DNA from: Bacteroidales bacterium
GTDB lineage: Bacteria > Bacteroidota > Bacteroidia > Bacteroidales > UBA12170
DNA length: 42,378 nt
Direction of reading: 5' to 3'
Assembly (NCBI GenBank): GCA_027858955.1
Contig: JAQIBR010000005.1
Span: 1 to 42,378, forward strand
In this document: positions 16,929-25,742 of the stretch, piece after piece
How the letters are laid out: every line of letters begins with the position of its first letter
How positions within the stretch are numbered: position 1 is the stretch's first letter
Translations under genes and position numbers: made by a program
The notes under the pieces: generated by a model
What the model saw: only the letters and a program-made list of their open reading frames with translations
The model's database searches: none
What the model was told of the DNA's origin: nothing

Positions 16929-17882
16929 ATGGGTATAGCGTCGTTCTTTACTAAAGAGAAGAAGGAGATTTTGGACAAGGGTTTGGAGAAAACCAAAACC
17001 AATTTGTTTTCACAACTTACTAAAGCAGTTGTTGGAAAATCTAAAGTCGATGAGGATGTACTCGATAATTTGGAAGAGATTTTAATTAAAGCTGATGTCG
17101 GAGTTGCAACAACTCTAAAAATTATTGAACGAATTGAAAATCGTGTTTCTCAGGATAAATATTTTGGTATTTCTGAATTAAATAAAATGCTCCGCGAAGA
17201 AATTGCTTTTTTGCTCGAAGAAACCGAAAACAAAAATCTGAAAGGTTTCGATTTTGAAAAGCAAGATTATCCATATGTTATTTTAGTTGTAGGAGTTAAT
17301 GGTGTGGGTAAAACAACAACTATTGGAAAATTGGCACATCAATATAAGTCAGCAGGAAAGTCTGTTGTTTTAGGTGCCTGTGATACTTTTAGAGCTGCGG
17401 CAGTAGATCAATTAACTATCTGGTCAAAACGTGTTGATGTTGCTATTATGAGTCAAGGAATGGGAGCTGATCCGGCTTCGGTCGCTTTTGATACTTTACA
17501 GTCTGCGAAAGCCCAAAAAACCGATGTAGTCATAATAGATACAGCTGGACGTTTACACAATAAGGTTAACCTTATGAACGAGTTGACCAAGATTAAAATG
17601 GTGATGAAAAAAGTGATACCTGATGCACCACACGAGATTCTATTGATATTGGATGCTTCTACTGGTCAAAATGCGATTGAGCAGGCAAAACAATTCACTG
17701 CCGCTACCGATGTAAATGCTTTGGCTTTAACCAAACTGGATGGTACTGCAAAAGGAGGTGTTGTAATTGGTATTTCCGATCAATTTAAAATTCCTGTAAA
17801 ATACATTGGATTAGGAGAGCAAATTACAGATCTTCAGTTATTTAGAAGAAAAGAATTTGTGGATAGTCTTTTTGGGGAGTAA
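16929..17882 (+). CDS. ftsY: Signal recognition particle receptor FtsY
   Basis: A 317-residue SRP-receptor GTPase that docks the SRP-ribosome complex at the inner membrane. I chose ATG 16929 (MGIASFFTKEKKEILDKG), the usual Bacteroidetes start without a long acidic A domain; the in-frame ATG at 16875 lies in the terminator. The N domain is followed by the G domain with GVNGVGKTTTIGKLA (G1), DTFRAAAVDQL (SRP-specific insertion), DTAGRLHN (G3) and TKLDGTAKGG (G4). All motifs are intact. It lies downstream of rpmG and DUF4295 but separated from them by a hairpin. Confidence 0.97.
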   Translation: MGIASFFTKEKKEILDKGLEKTKTNLFSQLTKAVVGKSKVDEDVLDNLEEILIKADVGVATTLKIIERIENRVSQDKYFGISELNKMLREEIAFLLEETENKNLKGFDFEKQDYPYVILVVGVNGVGKTTTIGKLAHQYKSAGKSVVLGACDTFRAAAVDQLTIWSKRVDVAIMSQGMGADPASVAFDTLQSAKAQKTDVVIIDTAGRLHNKVNLMNELTKIKMVMKKVIPDAPHEILLILDASTGQNAIEQAKQFTAATDVNALALTKLDGTAKGGVVIGISDQFKIPVKYIGLGEQITDLQLFRRKEFVDSLFGE

Positions 17883-17912
17883 TCCTTTAGATTCAATTCC
17901 ATCCTTTAAAAA

Positions 17913-17945
17913 AAACCTGTCAGGTTTTTAAAACCTGACAGGTTT
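17913..17945. terminator. Perfect 16-bp palindrome, bidirectional terminator
   Basis: Arms 17913-17928 and 17930-17945 are perfectly complementary around one base, with core ACCTGTCAGGTTTT and its complement, flanked by A and T runs. It separates the convergent ftsY and oligopeptidase genes and can terminate both. Its layout resembles the intergenic palindrome at 35287-35323, so it may belong to a dispersed repeat family. Confidence 0.75.
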
Positions 17946-17973
17946 AAAACTTCATAATTCTTTAATACCACGT

Positions 17974-20094
17974 TTATTCAGTAATCCCAACCAAGTCAAA
18001 AATAAAGGCATATTCTAAAGCCACTTCTTTTAAACGCTCAAAACGCCCTGAAGCTCCACCGTGACCAAAAGCCATATTGGTTTTTAAGAGTAAAATATTG
18101 TCATCGGTTTTCATAGCTCTTAATTTTGCCACCCATTTTGCAGGTTCCCAATATTGAACTTGGGAATCGTGCAAGCCTGTGGTAACTAATAAGTTAGGGT
18201 AATTTTTCGCTTCCACTTGATCGTATGGAGAGTAACTTAGCATATAATCGTAATATTCTTTTACTTTTGGATTTCCCCATTCGTCAAATTCGCCTGTAGT
18301 TAATGGAATGCTTTCATCAAGCATTGTTGTTACCACATCAACAAAAGGCACTGCAGCAATTACACCTTTATAAAGTTCAGGCTGAAGATTGATAATAGCA
18401 CCCATCAATAATCCGCCGGCACTTCCGCCCATTGCAAATAAATGTTCAGATGAAGTATAATTCTCAGCAATTAAATATTCAGCACAAGCATTGAAGTCGG
18501 TAAACGTATTCATCTTATTCAGCATTTTACCTTCTTCGTACCAATAGCGACCCATTTCCTGGCCACCTCTAATATGTGCAATAGCATAAACAAATCCGCG
18601 ATCGAGCAAACTTAAACGTGCTGAACTAAAATAAGGATCCATAGAATAGCCATAAGATCCATAAGCATACAATAACAATGGATTATTGGCAGCAGGGTCG
18701 ATGTCTTTTTTATAAACTAGAGAAACAGGCACTTTTGTACCATCTTTAGCCGTGGCCCAAATTCGCTTTGCTTCGTAATTTTCCGAGGAGAAATCGCCTA
18801 AAACTTCTTGTTGTTTTTTAACATCTTTTACCTTGGTTTTCATATTATAATCGATTGTGGAAGAAGGCGTTGTAAGCGACGAATAACTGTAGCGTAAATC
18901 ATTTGTTGCAAAATCAGGATTATAACTAATTCCAGCTGTATACGTTTCTTCTCCAAAATCCAGATAATGTTCTTCTTTTGTATTATTATCGATAATACGA
19001 ATATTGGTTAAGCCGTTTTCTTTTTCTTCAACTGCCATAAAATTATTGAAGAGTTCGATACCTAATAACATCACATCATCACGGTGTGCAATAACTTCTT
19101 TCCAATTCTCTTTTGAAGTTTTGCTTTCAGAAGTTTCCATCAAACGGAAGTTCTTAGCATCCATATTAGTTAACACATAAAATTTATTATTGAAGTGGCT
19201 AATATTGAATTCCAAATCGCGTTCACGTTTTTGAAACAAACGGAATTCACTATCAGGTTTATTTGCTTCAAGTATGCGATATTCATTAGAAACTGTTGAA
19301 CTTGATCCGATAACCAAAAATTTATCTGTTTTTGTACGATAAATATAAGTGTTAAAGGTAGGGTCTTCTTCATGAAATATCTCAGAGGTTTTATTCTCAT
19401 CTCCTAAACGGTATTTGATAATTTTAGCAGAGCGTAAAGACTCGTCTTTAGTAGAGAAAAAGACTGTTTTATTATCTGCTGCCCAAACTGCACGTCCAGT
19501 AGTATTTCCTATTTGATCAGCTAAAAATTCACCAGTTTCAAGATTTAAAAAACGGATTGTATATTTTCTGCGACTTACTGTATCTTCTCCAAATGAAAGA
19601 ATTTTATTGTCGTCACTCACACTTAAACCTGAAGCTGCATAGTAAGCATATTTTTCAGCTAAAGTATTTACATTCAACATAATTTGCTCATCTGCATCTA
19701 ATGAATGGAACTTCCTGCAATAAATTGGATATTCTTGTCCTTCTTCATAGCGAGTATAATACCAATATTTGTTCTTGAAATAAGGAACTGAATTATCGTC
19801 TTGTTTAATACGGCCTAAAATTTCATCATATAGCTTAGTTTGAAACTCATCAGTATGATTTAAAATAGCATCGGTATACTTGTTTTCATCAGTTAAATAT
19901 TGAATCACTGCAGAATCTTCTCTTTGATTGAGCCAATAGTAATTATCAACGCGAGTATGCTCATGAATTGTCATTTCATGTGGAATAACCTCCGCTACAG
20001 GTGGTTTAAGTTTCATATTTTCTAAATTGTTGCAAGCACTAAATGCAAAACTAATTGCAATTAATGCAATAATTAATGGTTTTGTTTTTAACAT
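17974..20094 (-). CDS. Prolyl oligopeptidase family (S9A, PtrB-like) lipoprotein
   Basis: A 706-residue peptidase if started at MLKTKP (ATG ending at 20094); an ATG three codons upstream is also possible. The N-terminus has a lipoprotein signal ending in FSAC (Cys21), so it is probably anchored in an outer or inner membrane facing the periplasm. A beta-propeller-like N-terminal half (about 60-420) precedes the alpha/beta-hydrolase domain. The nucleophile is the Ser of GGSAGGLL, with the Asp in GLHDSQVQYWEP and the His in AFGHGGASGRF. It fits oligopeptidase B or prolyl oligopeptidases cleaving short peptides. A -7-like box (TAGCTTTG on the minus strand, 20129-20136) lies upstream. Confidence 0.93.
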   Translation of the reverse strand: MLKTKPLIIALIAISFAFSACNNLENMKLKPPVAEVIPHEMTIHEHTRVDNYYWLNQREDSAVIQYLTDENKYTDAILNHTDEFQTKLYDEILGRIKQDDNSVPYFKNKYWYYTRYEEGQEYPIYCRKFHSLDADEQIMLNVNTLAEKYAYYAASGLSVSDDNKILSFGEDTVSRRKYTIRFLNLETGEFLADQIGNTTGRAVWAADNKTVFFSTKDESLRSAKIIKYRLGDENKTSEIFHEEDPTFNTYIYRTKTDKFLVIGSSSTVSNEYRILEANKPDSEFRLFQKRERDLEFNISHFNNKFYVLTNMDAKNFRLMETSESKTSKENWKEVIAHRDDVMLLGIELFNNFMAVEEKENGLTNIRIIDNNTKEEHYLDFGEETYTAGISYNPDFATNDLRYSYSSLTTPSSTIDYNMKTKVKDVKKQQEVLGDFSSENYEAKRIWATAKDGTKVPVSLVYKKDIDPAANNPLLLYAYGSYGYSMDPYFSSARLSLLDRGFVYAIAHIRGGQEMGRYWYEEGKMLNKMNTFTDFNACAEYLIAENYTSSEHLFAMGGSAGGLLMGAIINLQPELYKGVIAAVPFVDVVTTMLDESIPLTTGEFDEWGNPKVKEYYDYMLSYSPYDQVEAKNYPNLLVTTGLHDSQVQYWEPAKWVAKLRAMKTDDNILLLKTNMAFGHGGASGRFERLKEVALEYAFIFDLVGITE

Positions 20095-20216
20095 GACTGT
20101 CATAATATTTGGGATTATTTATTTCAAACAAAGCTAACAATATTTTAATTTTTATCTTCGTTAAGAATATGTATATTTTTAGTTCCTTTGAATGTATAAT
20201 CTTAATACTTTTTTCT

Positions 20217-20816
20217 ATGAATTATCCCGTTTTTTTTAATCATATTCCTGTAATTAAAGTATATGATCCCTTAGCCGATTTTTTAGGCGCTGTTGAAAAT
20301 GGAATTGTCGAATTTTCGTATATTGATATTGTTAAATCAGCCGGACATAGCTGCCCCACTATCGCAGGAGCTTATTTATTAACTTTTCATGCTCTAAAAA
20401 GCTTGTATCCCGATTCCTTACCCTTGAGAGGTGGAATTAAAATTGAACTAAAAGAGTCTATCAATGAAGGAGTTACGGGTGTTATTGCAAATGTAATTAC
20501 ACAAATAACAGGAGCTACCAAAGAGAGTGGTTTTAAAGGAATTGCTGGAAAATTTATTCGTCATTCATTATTAGAATTTGATGTTGATATGGAAGGTTTG
20601 GTTCGTTTTACTCGCCTTAATAATGGAAAAACTGTTGAGTTAAATTATAGTCCAGTTGTTCCGACCGACCCACAACAGCAACAATTAATGCAGAAACTTA
20701 TTGGAAATACTGCATCAGAGGATGAGGCAGAGCAATTCAAAACTATGTGGCAAGAAAGAGTCAGAAAATTATTGATTGAAAATTTTGATAATCCCAAAAT
20801 GATTGAGTTTATATAA
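20217..20816 (+). CDS. FmdE-like protein of unknown function
   Basis: A 199-residue soluble protein from the ATG at 20217; upstream in-frame codons run into the promoter region of the divergent gene. The stretch KSAGHSCPTIAGAYL (residues about 40-54) resembles the HGHxCPG metal/thiol motif of FmdE-type proteins, and GGIKIELKE plus a Gly/Thr-rich middle follow the same layout. Archaeal FmdE is tied to formylmethanofuran dehydrogenase, but no such enzyme is here and the real role in Bacteroidetes is unknown. The C-terminal third is helical and charged. The family call is moderate; I would not assign an activity. Confidence 0.6.
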   Translation: MNYPVFFNHIPVIKVYDPLADFLGAVENGIVEFSYIDIVKSAGHSCPTIAGAYLLTFHALKSLYPDSLPLRGGIKIELKESINEGVTGVIANVITQITGATKESGFKGIAGKFIRHSLLEFDVDMEGLVRFTRLNNGKTVELNYSPVVPTDPQQQQLMQKLIGNTASEDEAEQFKTMWQERVRKLLIENFDNPKMIEFI

Positions 20817-20856
20817 ATATCCGAAGGTTAAGTCTTTAATAATTTAAATTTTTGAC

Positions 20857-20884
20857 TTGTTTTATACTTTATTTCTTATTTTTG
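20857..20884 (+). promoter_or_regulatory. Predicted promoter for M16 peptidase gene
   Basis: TTG at 20857-20859, a 17-bp spacer, then TATTTTTG at 20877-20884, an exact TAnnTTTG box. It lies 39 bp before the chosen ATG at 20924 and inside the longer open frame, supporting the later start. Confidence 0.5.
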
Positions 20885-20923
20885 GGCAAACATTTAATTT
20901 ATAAATCATATAATCCCTTGTCT

Positions 20924-23722
20924 ATGAAAAAGTTTCTTTTTTTAGTTTTTAGTTTATCGGTATTTCTTTTTTCAGGCTGCAGCCAGCCAAAAGAAGAATT
21001 AAATATCGATTTTGAAAAATACACTCTTGAAAACGGTTTGGAAGTGATATTGCATATCGACCGTTCTGACCCTATTGTAGCATTTGCCGTTCAGTATCAT
21101 GTTGGCTCTAATCGAGAAGAATTAGGCCATACAGGTTTTGCTCATTTATTTGAGCATATGATGTTTCAACGCTCTGAAAATGTTGGTGAAGATCAATTTT
21201 TTAGTTTGATTCAAAATGCTGGTGGAACACTTAATGGTGGTACAGGTAACGATGCCACCACTTATTTTGAAATTGTTCCAAAAAATGCATTGGAAATGGT
21301 TCTTTGGATGGAGTCCGATCGTATGGGCTATATGATCAACACTGTTACTAAAAAAGCTTTCAATATTCAGCAAAATGTTGTTCAAAATGAAAAGCGTCAA
21401 ATGGTTGATAACAGACCATATGGCCACACTGGTTGGGTAACTGCAAAAAATCTGTACCCAGAAGGTCATCCTTATAATTGGACAGTTATTGGTGAAATGG
21501 AAGATCTTTTAAATGCTACTGTTGATGATGTTAAGGCTTTTCATAAGCGTTTTTACAATCCTAATAATGCTACTATCGTTTTAGCAGGTGATTTTGATGT
21601 GAATTTGGCGAAAGCAATGGTAGAGAAATATTTTGGTGAGATACCTGCCGGAGAAAGTGTTGAAGATTCTAAGCCTCAACCTGTTGAACTTGCTTCGGTC
21701 AAGAAAGTATATCACGAAGATAATTTTGCTCGTGCCGGTCAACTTCGAATGATTTGGCCAACTGTTGAACAATTTACGGACGATTCTTATGCTCTTGATT
21801 ATTTAGGTGCAATATTGAGTCAAGGTAAAAAAGCTCCTATTTATAAAGTTTTAGAAAAAGAAAAGGGTTTGTCATCAAGTTATTACGCCTATAATGGAAG
21901 TCAAGAAATTGCCGGCGCATTTAATGTTGTTGTGACTGCCAATGGAGATAAAAGCCTGAAGGATGTTGAGGATGCTGTTTTTGAAGCATTTGAATTATTT
22001 GAAACTGAAAGCTTTACTGTAGAAGATGTTGAGCGAATAAAAGCAGGTTTAGAAACTAGTTTTTATAATGGAATTAGTAGTATTTTAGGAAAGGCATTTC
22101 AATTAGCCTATTATAATGAATATGGTGGAGCTCCCGATTATTATAAAACAGATATTGCTAAAACTAAAGCCGTAACTAAAGCAGATATTCTTCGTGTTTA
22201 TGATAAATACATTAAAGGCAAGAATTATCTAGCTACTAGCTTCGTTCCTAAAGGACAAGTAGATATGGCTGCTGAAGGATCAATAATGGCCAATGTTGTT
22301 GAAGAGAATATATTAAATGCAACAGAAGTTGACATTGCAGAAGGTGAAGAAGAGATTGTAATGACCGAAACAATCTTTGATCGCTCCGTTCAACCTCCTG
22401 ATGGTGAAGATCCTTTATTGAATCTTCCTGAAATTTGGAGTGATGAAATGGCTAATGGAATGAAAGTATTAGGCATAGAACAAAGAGAACTGCCTCTAAT
22501 TCAATTTAATGTGGTTATTAAAGGAGGCCATTATTTAGATGCAATGGATAAGGCCGGTGTAGCAAATCTGGTTGCTACTTTAATGATGGAAGGAACAAAA
22601 AATAAAACGCCTCAAGAATTAGAAGAAGCGATAGAAAGTTTAGGTGCAAATATTAGGATGAGAGCGTCTAATAGTTCTATTTCACTTAGTGTTAATACTT
22701 TGGCACGTAATTTTAACGCTACACTTGATTTGGTAGAGGAAATTTTATTGGAACCGCGTTGGGATGAAGAAGAATTTGCATTAGCAAAAAAAGCCGTTCT
22801 TAATCAATTGCTTCGACAAAAAGCTAATCCTGGTTCACTTGCTCGCTCTGCATTTAACAAACTCACATACGGTGAAAATCATATTTATTCCACTGATAGA
22901 AGTGGTACTGCTGAAAGTGTTGAGACAATTACAATTGACGATTTGAAAGCATTTTATGCTGATAATTTCTCTCCTTCAGTTAGTAGTTTCCTTGTGGCAG
23001 GCGATATCACTCAAAATCAAGTTGTTTTGGCTTTGCAAGAATTAAATCAAAAATGGGAAGCTAAAGATGTTGTATTTCCTGAATATACTTTACCTGAGCC
23101 AATTAATGAATCCAAGATTTACTTTGTTGACGTCCCAGGTGCAAAGCAATCTGTAATTAATATCGGGAATTTATCTTTAAGTCGCACTGATGCTGATTAT
23201 TTTCCTGCTTATGTAATGAATTACAAATTAGGTGGGTCTTTTAGCGGAATCGTAAATTTAGTTTTACGCGAAGAAAAAGGATTTACATATGGTGCCCGTA
23301 GTGGTTTTTATGGAAGTAATATTGTAGGACCATTTATGGCATCGTCAAGCGTTCGCTCAACTGCTACTCAAGAATCGGTTGAGATTTTCAAAGACTTATT
23401 GCAGGGATACCGCGAAGGAATTAGTATTGATGACTTAACTTTTACCAAGAATGCCCTAATTAAGTCCAATGCTCGTGAATTCGAAACTTTGAGAGCTTTG
23501 ATTGGCGTTCTGAGCGATATTAGCACTTACGACTTGCCATTCGATTATATTAAGCAAGAAGAAGACATTGTCAGGAATATGACTTTGGAAGAGCATAGAG
23601 CTTTAGCTGAAAAGTACATTGATCCAGGTAAAATGGTATATGTAGTTGCAGGTGATGCGGCTACTCAAATGAAAGCTTTAGAGAAAATTGGTTTTGGGAA
23701 ACCTGTTTTATATAAAGATTAA
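20924..23722 (+). CDS. M16 family zinc peptidase, two-domain lipoprotein
   Basis: A 932-residue M16 (pitrilysin/processing-peptidase type) protein. The ATG at 20924 gives a lipoprotein signal ending in LFSGC (Cys19); the longer frame adds 24 residues with no signal logic. The N-terminal peptidase unit has the inverted zinc motif HLFEH (H74, E77, H78) with the third ligand at E156 in NEKRQM. The C-terminal half (from about 485) is a second M16 unit lacking HxxEH, as expected for the non-catalytic partner. It is probably periplasmic and degrades peptides. It converges with an M28 peptidase gene across a bidirectional terminator. Confidence 0.94.
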   Translation: MKKFLFLVFSLSVFLFSGCSQPKEELNIDFEKYTLENGLEVILHIDRSDPIVAFAVQYHVGSNREELGHTGFAHLFEHMMFQRSENVGEDQFFSLIQNAGGTLNGGTGNDATTYFEIVPKNALEMVLWMESDRMGYMINTVTKKAFNIQQNVVQNEKRQMVDNRPYGHTGWVTAKNLYPEGHPYNWTVIGEMEDLLNATVDDVKAFHKRFYNPNNATIVLAGDFDVNLAKAMVEKYFGEIPAGESVEDSKPQPVELASVKKVYHEDNFARAGQLRMIWPTVEQFTDDSYALDYLGAILSQGKKAPIYKVLEKEKGLSSSYYAYNGSQEIAGAFNVVVTANGDKSLKDVEDAVFEAFELFETESFTVEDVERIKAGLETSFYNGISSILGKAFQLAYYNEYGGAPDYYKTDIAKTKAVTKADILRVYDKYIKGKNYLATSFVPKGQVDMAAEGSIMANVVEENILNATEVDIAEGEEEIVMTETIFDRSVQPPDGEDPLLNLPEIWSDEMANGMKVLGIEQRELPLIQFNVVIKGGHYLDAMDKAGVANLVATLMMEGTKNKTPQELEEAIESLGANIRMRASNSSISLSVNTLARNFNATLDLVEEILLEPRWDEEEFALAKKAVLNQLLRQKANPGSLARSAFNKLTYGENHIYSTDRSGTAESVETITIDDLKAFYADNFSPSVSSFLVAGDITQNQVVLALQELNQKWEAKDVVFPEYTLPEPINESKIYFVDVPGAKQSVINIGNLSLSRTDADYFPAYVMNYKLGGSFSGIVNLVLREEKGFTYGARSGFYGSNIVGPFMASSSVRSTATQESVEIFKDLLQGYREGISIDDLTFTKNALIKSNAREFETLRALIGVLSDISTYDLPFDYIKQEEDIVRNMTLEEHRALAEKYIDPGKMVYVVAGDAATQMKALEKIGFGKPVLYKD

Positions 23723-23741
23723 ATTTGGTTTAAATCACAAA

Positions 23742-23775
23742 AAAAGGGATGGTTCAAATGCGAGCCATCCCTTTT
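23742..23775. terminator. Bidirectional terminator between M16 and M28 genes
   Basis: A stem of AAAAGGGATGGTTC (23742-23755) with GAGCCATCCCTTTT (23762-23775), one G-T pair and a six-base loop AAATGC. The A and T ends make it work in both directions for the convergent genes. Confidence 0.8.
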
Positions 23776-23792
23776 CTTAAAATCTGTAAATC

Positions 23793-25328
23793 TTAATTTT
23801 TTGGAGCAATATAAGGTTTGCGTGGTAATTGTTCATCGCGCATAGCTGCGTGATAAATAAACGCTGCTACAATAATCGCATTATGTTTTAAATCGCTCAT
23901 CAATAATCGCTCATAGGTATCCATATTAGTATGATAACCACGACGGTATTCTATTTTGTCTTGAATAAATTGAAAAGCGGGTAAACCTAAAGCATCGAAA
24001 GAAAGGTGATCTGTGCCACCAGTTCTACCAATATTTATAGTAGAGCACCCCATGTCTGCGAAAGGTAACATCCATTGCTCAAAAACTGGACGAATCATTT
24101 CGTTGCCTTGTAAATGGATTCCTCTGAATTTTCCTGTGCCGTTATCCATATTAAAATATACTGCAAACTGGTCAAATCCTGATTTTAAGTTCATTGTTTC
24201 TTTATCTCGAAGATATTTCTCTACATAACCTCTTGAGCCATGTAATCCTTGTTCTTCGCCACCCCAAAGTGCAATTCGGATAGTCCTTTTAGGTTGAACA
24301 CCAAGCCTTTTTAATATACGAAGTGCTTCCATCATTACAATTCCACCCGAAGCGTTATCTGCAGCTCCTGTGCCACCATGCCAGGAATCTAAATGGCCTC
24401 CAACAAGAACTATTTGATCTTTTAATTTTTTATCGGTACCAGGAATTTCACCCATCACGTTTACAACCTTATTATTGGCTATGAATTCATTTTCGATTTC
24501 CACTTCCATTTCAACTGGAACTTTGTGCGATAGTAGGCGCAAGATTCTGCCGTGAGCTTCTATAGGAAGGTTTAGTTCTGGAGATGGAAACTCATTACCA
24601 ATGCTATAATTTACGCCATTGGCACGAGGTACATTAAACTCCCCAGCATTGTTTAGTATAACACCCACACCCTCTTCAAGTAAGAATTCCATTATATTCT
24701 TACGCATCTCGCGCATTTTCATATATGCTGCTCTGTCGAAGTTTCTACGACGACGAATATCTGTACTTTCCTGTGTTAATTCTAAAAGATCTTCTTCGCT
24801 ATAACGAACAGCATAAGCTTCAAAATTGGGTTCATAAGTCGCATCTGAAAGCAGAATTACTATTTTGTCTTTTAATTTTCCTTGGTATTTTGCAAAATCA
24901 TCAACACTTTGAATATTAACTAAAACAACTTCACTTTTAATTAAGCCATTGGTGCTTCCTGTCCAAGCTTTAGGCAAAGCCGAAAAATTTGCGTAATATG
25001 GAGCAGTTAATGCAGCGTAGGTTTTTTCATTGTCCCACCCACCACGTTCAAACGGACGAACAGAATCTATTACAACATTAGCAAAACCCATTTCTTTGAA
25101 TTTGTCAGCAACCCATTGTGTAGCTCTAATTTTTCCTTCAGAAGCTGTTAGTCTTGGTCCAAGAAAATCGGTCATCCAAAAGGACAATTCTTCTATTTGA
25201 GAGTTGGTTTTTCCTTCCTGCTTGATTTTATAAATCATTTCCAAATCGAGTGATTCGTTCTGAGCAATTGAAAATAAAGGGAATAGTGTGGATAAAAATA
25301 ATCCAATGAGAAATGATTTTGATTTCAT
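23793..25328 (-). CDS. M28 family zinc aminopeptidase, secreted
   Basis: A 511-residue peptidase from the ATG ending at 25328, which gives a signal peptide (KSFLIGLFLSTLFPLFSIAQ). The longer frame adds 31 residues that lack signal features. A PA-type insert occupies the N-terminal half. Zinc ligands and catalytic residues are visible in GGHLDSWHGGTGAADNASG, WGGEEQGLHGS, YFNMDNGTG and GTDHLSFDALG. This set matches carboxypeptidase Q/aminopeptidase-like M28 enzymes. It is probably a periplasmic or outer-surface exopeptidase complementing the nearby M16 and S9 peptidases. A near-consensus promoter (CAA at 25402-25404, TACATTTA at 25373-25380 on the minus strand) lies 45 bp upstream. Confidence 0.93.
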   Translation of the reverse strand: MKSKSFLIGLFLSTLFPLFSIAQNESLDLEMIYKIKQEGKTNSQIEELSFWMTDFLGPRLTASEGKIRATQWVADKFKEMGFANVVIDSVRPFERGGWDNEKTYAALTAPYYANFSALPKAWTGSTNGLIKSEVVLVNIQSVDDFAKYQGKLKDKIVILLSDATYEPNFEAYAVRYSEEDLLELTQESTDIRRRRNFDRAAYMKMREMRKNIMEFLLEEGVGVILNNAGEFNVPRANGVNYSIGNEFPSPELNLPIEAHGRILRLLSHKVPVEMEVEIENEFIANNKVVNVMGEIPGTDKKLKDQIVLVGGHLDSWHGGTGAADNASGGIVMMEALRILKRLGVQPKRTIRIALWGGEEQGLHGSRGYVEKYLRDKETMNLKSGFDQFAVYFNMDNGTGKFRGIHLQGNEMIRPVFEQWMLPFADMGCSTINIGRTGGTDHLSFDALGLPAFQFIQDKIEYRRGYHTNMDTYERLLMSDLKHNAIIVAAFIYHAAMRDEQLPRKPYIAPKN

Positions 25329-25421
25329 TTGTTTAGGTTTTAGGGTTTGATTAATTATTTGGTTTCTCGCGGTAAATGTATGAAAAAATGGTTTACTCGC
25401 ACAATGTTTAATAATTTCCAA

Positions 25422-25742
25422 TACTCCCCTGAGTTTAAATTAGGTAATTCATTATTAGATGTACTGAAAAGTATTTGAAGCTGACTAAAGAGTTCTTTGT
25501 GTACCTTCGAGTCTTCTTAGTGCGGCTTTTGCCAAAGGCATCCCTTCTGGAGTGTTATAAGATAAATAGCTGAACCACAAAGGATCACAAAGTTCACACA
25601 AAGGCTCACAAAGCAAATAATAAGATATATCAAGCCTTTTTAGACAGCATCCTTTTTTCTTGAATATCCCATCTCTAATAGTGCTACATTTAATGAATTA
25701 GACTTAAACCTACACGAAATTGTTTGAATTTGCAGTGATTAG
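25422..25742. repeat. Intergenic region with CACAAAG repeat element
   Basis: No gene is seen here. CTTTGTG at 25495-25501 is answered by four CACAAAG words at 25576, 25586, 25597 and 25607, spaced 10-11 bp, forming a loose inverted repeat of about 120 bp. Between the arms lies GCCAAAGGCATCCCTTCTGGAG. This looks like a dispersed Bacteroidetes intergenic repeat; a similar word pattern occurs inside murD at 39456-39549. Confidence 0.5.
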
